The notes below the pieces were generated by a model. The model did not search any database. It was not told the DNA's origin and saw only the letters and a list, made by a program, of their open reading frames with translations. Positions 59,438 to 63,573 of a stretch of 63,573 nt of DNA are shown here, one piece after another. This DNA comes from Candidatus Woesearchaeota archaeon (lineage in GTDB: Archaea > Nanobdellota > Nanobdellia > Woesearchaeales > GW2011-AR4), in contig JACPDF010000024.1 in the NCBI GenBank assembly GCA_016184145.1, positions 1 through 63,573 of the forward strand, given 5' to 3'. The position numbers and the translations under genes were made by a program. Each line of letters begins with the position of its first letter. Positions within the stretch are counted from its first letter, which is position 1.

Positions 59438-61300
59438 TCAAACCAAAAGCCTTGCTTTTTCTCCCCTGTTTATTGCGTCAATAATAATCCTGCCAACATT
59501 GTTGTTCTTTTTTACCTTAATTAAACCGGTTTTTCCCGCTTTTGCCGTCATTAAGAACTTGTCATTGAGGTATATATCAACATCTTTATGCTGCATATTT
59601 ATTCCCAAATCAAAAAGAATGCTGTTCTTTTTTATATTCAATTGGTACGGGACTTCCTCCTGTTTTTTTGCTTCTTCGTATTTTCCTTTATTGCCGCTTC
59701 CAAGCTCCTGGACATCAATGCTCATCCCCAAATCTTCCTCTATCTGGCTTATTGTCTTTCCCTGCTTCCCTATGATTTTTGCAATGTCGTTTGCAGGAAC
59801 ATAGACAATGCACTTGTTGTCTGAGAGAACTTCAACTTCAGCGTCCCTGGAAAGCCTTTTGAAATAATCCTCTATGGAGGAGGCTGCGAGCCTATGTATG
59901 CCTTTTTTCTTTCCGGCAGTTTCCTGCACAGGAATGACTACTGTCTGCTCACCGTAGCTGTATATTTCATACAACAGTTTCCCTGTCTCGAAATCATTCA
60001 CAACAACAACGGGCCTTGCAAGGTCAGCTTCCGTCATGCCGCTGGGGACTTTTACTGTCATTTTTAATGAAAGCACTTTGCTAATGAAGCCGTTTTTTAT
60101 GAAAACAACGGTGTCAATAACCTGGGGTATTACCCCCATTTCAATTCTTCCTATGAATCTTTGTATAGCATCTATGGGGTTAGTTGCGTGGACAACGCCA
60201 ACCATTCCCACTCCTGCCAGACGCATATCCGCAAACAATTCAAAATCTTTGGTATTCCTCATCTCATCAAAGATTGTGTAATCGGGCCTCGACAGCAATA
60301 AGATGTCATGTATTTCCTGGGCATCTCCGTGGCTTATTGCGTACTGGGTTATGTTATCTGACAGAATCAAGTCGCGGGGGGCTTCGACCGTTTTTACGAT
60401 TTTTTCTTGTTTTGCATAGAATTCGGACAAAGCTTGTGCGAGAGTACTTTTTCCCATGCCTGGAGCTCCTGCTATGAGGACTCCCTCTGCTTGATCACAG
60501 ATTCTTTTCATAAGTTTTTCCGATAGTTTATAGTCTTCTAAATTTAATTTTCTTACAGGCCTGACTGCAGTTATTTCCCACCCGTCAGAGAAAGGAGGCC
60601 TTGTTATGACAATCCTATAGCGCCCAAGCTGCACAATAGTGCTGCCAAACCTTTCTATTTCGATAAAGCTGTCCCTTCTCAGCTTTGCATCTTCTATAAT
60701 CTCGCGGCTTATTTCCTGGATTTCTTCCTGCGACAGAATTTTTTTCCTTAAAGCCTTAAACTCCCAGTTTCCCGGCATTCCTTTCTTTGCATAAGGCATC
60801 ACGTTTTCCCTTAAATGAACTGACATTGTGATTTCATCGAAGAATTTTTCAAGCTTAAGCTTCTTAAGGCCTTTTTCAGAAGGCTTAAAGTAGATTGCTT
60901 TTATGCCCCTGGCTAATGCAACTTCTGACTGCACTTTGTCTGAGGTAATCAAGGTTGCATCTTCGTCATAAGCCAACTGCCTTATCAAAGCGTCTATTTC
61001 TCCCAAAGAAGCGTGCCTTATTTCAGCTGCCCTTGGCCTTGCGCCCTTAAAAGAAAGCTCAAACTCCTTTTTTGGCCCAAGATGCTTTATTCTTTTGATT
61101 TCATCCAATCCTAAAAAGCCGATCGCTTTGCCTAAATTTGCCTGGTGCTCAAGCTCTGCAAGGACCGCTTCATGGATTATTACCTCTTTAGTCTTGATTT
61201 CGTCTTTGCCCATTTTTTCTGATAACAGGCCCTCTATTATTACAGAAGTATCCGGGACAATTCTTTCCATACCTGCATTTTTTTGGTTTTCATTATCCAT
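59438..61300 (-). CDS. PINA: PIN-domain AAA/PilT-like ATPase with KH domain
   Basis: A 620-residue archaeal PIN-domain ATPase. Residues about 10-140 form a PIN nuclease-like domain (IVPDTSVIIEGLL, ITSDKVQ), about 250-460 a PilT/VirB11-like ATPase with P-loop GAPGMGKST (about 277) and Walker B-like YTIFDEM, and about 495-545 a KH RNA/DNA-binding domain (VYVPANDIAKIIGKQGKTISQIEEDLG). Related Sulfolobus PINA works as a hexamer with Hjc at Holliday junctions. TATA-like TTTTATAAATA (about 61320-61331) precedes the ATG. Confidence 0.88.
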   Translation of the reverse strand: MDNENQKNAGMERIVPDTSVIIEGLLSEKMGKDEIKTKEVIIHEAVLAELEHQANLGKAIGFLGLDEIKRIKHLGPKKEFELSFKGARPRAAEIRHASLGEIDALIRQLAYDEDATLITSDKVQSEVALARGIKAIYFKPSEKGLKKLKLEKFFDEITMSVHLRENVMPYAKKGMPGNWEFKALRKKILSQEEIQEISREIIEDAKLRRDSFIEIERFGSTIVQLGRYRIVITRPPFSDGWEITAVRPVRKLNLEDYKLSEKLMKRICDQAEGVLIAGAPGMGKSTLAQALSEFYAKQEKIVKTVEAPRDLILSDNITQYAISHGDAQEIHDILLLSRPDYTIFDEMRNTKDFELFADMRLAGVGMVGVVHATNPIDAIQRFIGRIEMGVIPQVIDTVVFIKNGFISKVLSLKMTVKVPSGMTEADLARPVVVVNDFETGKLLYEIYSYGEQTVVIPVQETAGKKKGIHRLAASSIEDYFKRLSRDAEVEVLSDNKCIVYVPANDIAKIIGKQGKTISQIEEDLGMSIDVQELGSGNKGKYEEAKKQEEVPYQLNIKKNSILFDLGINMQHKDVDIYLNDKFLMTAKAGKTGLIKVKKNNNVGRIIIDAINRGEKARLLV

Positions 61301-61410
61301 ACTGATTGTTAATACTAATTTATTTATAAAATTTTGCTTTTTTATTAAATTTCAGTATTGAAAATAATTTATTTTAGATTAGTTTTATTTCTTAATAATA
61401 TTGAAAATAA

Positions 61411-61482
61411 ATGAAGGAAGTAAAATTAGAATTAGACCACAGGTTACAGCACATAATAATTATGTCAATAAAGTCAAAATAG
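61411..61482 (+). CDS. Possible 23-residue micro-ORF
   Basis: ATG 61411 opens MKEVKLELDHRLQHIIIMSIK and ends at TAG 61480-61482. It looks coding-like for its size and could be a peptide or the remnant 5' end of a lost gene. Nothing else supports it. Around it the AT-rich stretch 61350-61525 repeats TATTGAAAATAA three times (near 61354, 61400 and 61512). Confidence 0.2.
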   Translation: MKEVKLELDHRLQHIIIMSIKSK

Positions 61483-61567
61483 CAATATAAATAATATTTT
61501 AATTTATTATAATATTGAAAATAATTAATTCAAGCATAAATTTATTTATTTACAATAATGAAAAGAT

Positions 61568-63573
61568 TTATTTTTTTCTGAAAACAAACCAAACAATAAT
61601 AAAGAATACTACCAGGCTGCCTATTATAACAAATAGCAATGTTTTCGGCTTTTCAAGGCTTCTTGTTATACTATTGAAAGTCAGCATAAAATTCTGTATA
61701 AGGGTGACATTGGCAAGCTCAACAGCAATGCTTTCATTTGCCTCATAAGGCCTCTCATTTTTATCTTTATACTTAATATTGATGTTAAATTCGTTAACTC
61801 CTTTCCTTAAATCCTTGCCAAGCAAATTTATTATGAATTTCCTGCCCCCAGAAAGCTCCTTTACAACCCATGTTTTTTCAAAATTATCATTTGACAAGGC
61901 AATCTCAACGTTTTGGGGGTTTGATCTGGATTCCTTGTTTAATAAAAAGCTGATCTTAAACTGCTCCCTGTAAGAAACTTCTTTAGGCGCTTCTATTTCA
62001 TTTATTTTTATTTTTGGAGCGTCCAAAACATCAACATCAATGCTATGAGCTTTGGATACATCCGCATTTTTTAGGCTCAAAACAAGCTGCTGCTTTTCTT
62101 CTTTTAGATTTTCTGCTGAGAAGTTAACTGATTTTTGCTGTGATATGCCCAAATCAAATTTCCTGCATTCATTTGCCAGGCAGAAATCCAGATTTTTCAG
62201 GAAGATATTTCCGATATTTTTTACATTGCAATGGACCAAAGCGGTTTCATAGGAATAAAACTCGCTTTTGTCTATGCTGCAGTCAATGTTAACCTCTTTT
62301 GAATATATTTTTTGCTCCTCTTCCTGCTTTTGCTTTAAAATATTGTTTACTTCGTCTAAGGAAAGAACTATGTCATTTTTTGCTGACTTAAATTCAACGC
62401 TTTTTGTAAAGTTCCTTAACACGGTTATTGATATAGGAAAGGTGTAGATGTAATTCCTTTCAAGATCAGAAGGCAGCTTAACAATCCAGAATACGCTCTT
62501 CTTTTCTTTTGGCTTTAACAGGATGTTTTTGACAAAGTTTTCTTCCAAAGAAATTTCTTTTGGCTTTGATATATAGATCTCTGATGAAATGTAATAATCT
62601 TCTGAATTTTCCAAAGAAACTTCTATCAGGTTATATGAGCCGAAGCCTATATTTTCCTTTAAAACGCTAACGTCTAAACTAATGGGCTGCTCTGCTCTTC
62701 CTATCTTTTCTTCAACATCAGCTTTTATGTCCAGCTCTTTTGTCTCTAAATCAACTTTTCTTGAGAGCCACTTGTACTGGACAGAAGGCTCTGCGCTGTC
62801 TATGGATTCTTTCAGCTTTATATGCGTAGGGTCTATGTAGCCAAACTGGCCGTATGTTACATCGTAAGGAACCCAGCCATAGCCTGGAAAATAAACCTCT
62901 GCCCACCCATGAGAACCCCAGTTTTCCGGAAATAGAGGGCTGTTGGTATATGCTACACCAGAAACGAATCTTGCCGGAATGCCGACAGATCTCAGCATTG
63001 CAATAAATAAAGAGGTTAGCTCATCGCATACGCCCTGCTTTTGCTCAAGAACCCATGATGCTTTTTGGCTTACATCTGCTGTGAGTGTGCTCAAGTTGTA
63101 ATTGATATTGTTCTTTGTCCATTCAGCAAACTTATCCACAACAACATACAAATCATCCTGCCCTTCAGCAAGTTTTGATGCTAATTCTATTATGTCCTGG
63201 TTATTCGAGTCTATTACCTCCTGGGGCTGGGTAAATTGCTTTAGTTCTTCAGGAAGCTCAGCTAGGGGGAAGGGTATTTTTTTTGTCAGCTTTATGATGT
63301 TGCTGCTTGTCCTTATTTTTGCGCTGTAGCCAAAGCTTATTTCGTTTTTAGGATTCTGCCATTCAAAAAGCAAAGCGTTGTTTTCTATTTTTGCCTCAGG
63401 ATAAAAGTCAAATGCCATAACTTTCTGATTGAAGCTTTCATAAGGATAATGGGAAAGGTTTACTTTTATGTAATCCACGCTATAATCTGCGGCTTTTGGC
63501 CTTATATCGGCCCCAGAGGAAACGTCTATGCCTATTATTAAATTCTGGCTGTTGTAGAACCAGTCGTCCTGAG
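61568..63573 (-). CDS. Transglutaminase-like surface protein, 5' end cut off
   Basis: The frame runs through the right edge, so the start is missing (about 667 codons visible). A transglutaminase/protease-like domain (about 130-260 of the visible part) has the catalytic Cys in KQGVCDELTSLFIAMLRSVGIPARFVSG, the His in WGSHGWAEVYFPGYGWVPYD, and an Asp in the latter part. Beta-sandwich-like domains follow, and a C-terminal helix (LLFVIIGSLVVFFIIVWFVFRKK) anchors it with the bulk outside. Similar archaeal proteins may process or crosslink surface proteins; the substrate is unknown. Confidence 0.88.
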   Translation of the reverse strand, partial: QDDWFYNSQNLIIGIDVSSGADIRPKAADYSVDYIKVNLSHYPYESFNQKVMAFDFYPEAKIENNALLFEWQNPKNEISFGYSAKIRTSSNIIKLTKKIPFPLAELPEELKQFTQPQEVIDSNNQDIIELASKLAEGQDDLYVVVDKFAEWTKNNINYNLSTLTADVSQKASWVLEQKQGVCDELTSLFIAMLRSVGIPARFVSGVAYTNSPLFPENWGSHGWAEVYFPGYGWVPYDVTYGQFGYIDPTHIKLKESIDSAEPSVQYKWLSRKVDLETKELDIKADVEEKIGRAEQPISLDVSVLKENIGFGSYNLIEVSLENSEDYYISSEIYISKPKEISLEENFVKNILLKPKEKKSVFWIVKLPSDLERNYIYTFPISITVLRNFTKSVEFKSAKNDIVLSLDEVNNILKQKQEEEQKIYSKEVNIDCSIDKSEFYSYETALVHCNVKNIGNIFLKNLDFCLANECRKFDLGISQQKSVNFSAENLKEEKQQLVLSLKNADVSKAHSIDVDVLDAPKIKINEIEAPKEVSYREQFKISFLLNKESRSNPQNVEIALSNDNFEKTWVVKELSGGRKFIINLLGKDLRKGVNEFNINIKYKDKNERPYEANESIAVELANVTLIQNFMLTFNSITRSLEKPKTLLFVIIGSLVVFFIIVWFVFRKK

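Overview
The window is a dense, AT-rich archaeal chromosome segment, most likely from a DPANN-type archaeon (Woesearchaeota/Pacearchaeota-like). Evidence: archaeal/eukaryotic-type ribosomal proteins (L7Ae, S28e, L24e), EF-2, archaeal AlaS, Orc1/Cdc6, AglB/Stt3, NreA, PINA, RtcB with archease, tRNA introns, and TATA boxes 25-30 nt ahead of many leaderless start codons. SerS, the LeuA-like enzyme, Nth and the alpha-glucan phosphorylase look bacterial-like. The lineage is inferred from gene content only.

Layout. 1-9300: XPD helicase with an unusually short N-terminus beside a hairpin element, a wHTH-like protein, SMC, a GT2 glycosyltransferase, an interrupted tRNA-Gly, a small unknown protein and a DHH phosphoesterase. 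9300-16000: NreA, a LeuA-like synthase preceded by a leucine-rich mini-ORF, AlaS, two small proteins. 16000-22600: three intron-containing tRNAs, two secreted Ig-like repeat proteins, a Hel308-like protein lacking its first RecA domain, a GGDEF-like protein with permuted motif order, VKOR. 22700-26800: translation block (EF-2, Ndk, L24e, S28e, L7Ae). 27000-30400: SOD, a DUF1858-IscA fusion, archease, RtcB. 30600-37000: two B12-dependent ribonucleotide reductases (one with an intein) around a cobalamin adenosyltransferase, with two NrdR-box-like sites in front. 37300-43750: Ogg/Nth repair pair, then a metal island (CDF, NRAMP, ZIP, multicopper oxidase, MntR/DtxR with a palindromic operator). 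43790-51360: aminopeptidase, flavin reductase, BtuF-like protein, SDR, AglB, exonuclease. 51520-52330: a toxin-antitoxin operon bounded by long inverted repeats and then by two attC-like hairpins, resembling an integron cassette. 52380-63573: PspC/PLDc_N membrane protein, TPR-nuclease-like protein, MIP18/DUF59, Orc1/Cdc6, Cys-rich anchored protein, SerS, glucan phosphorylase, PINA, and a transglutaminase-like surface protein cut by the right edge.

Functional links: nucleotide reduction depends on B12 (RNR, CobO, BtuF-like protein); RtcB and archease could serve the splicing of the interrupted tRNAs; metal uptake is probably under one DtxR-family repressor. Candidate novelties, strongest first: the attC-like TA cassette, the leucine-rich leader ORF before the LeuA-like gene, the permuted GGDEF-like protein, the paired NrdR-like boxes, the second RNR lacking catalytic partner residues, and the multiply interrupted tRNA genes.
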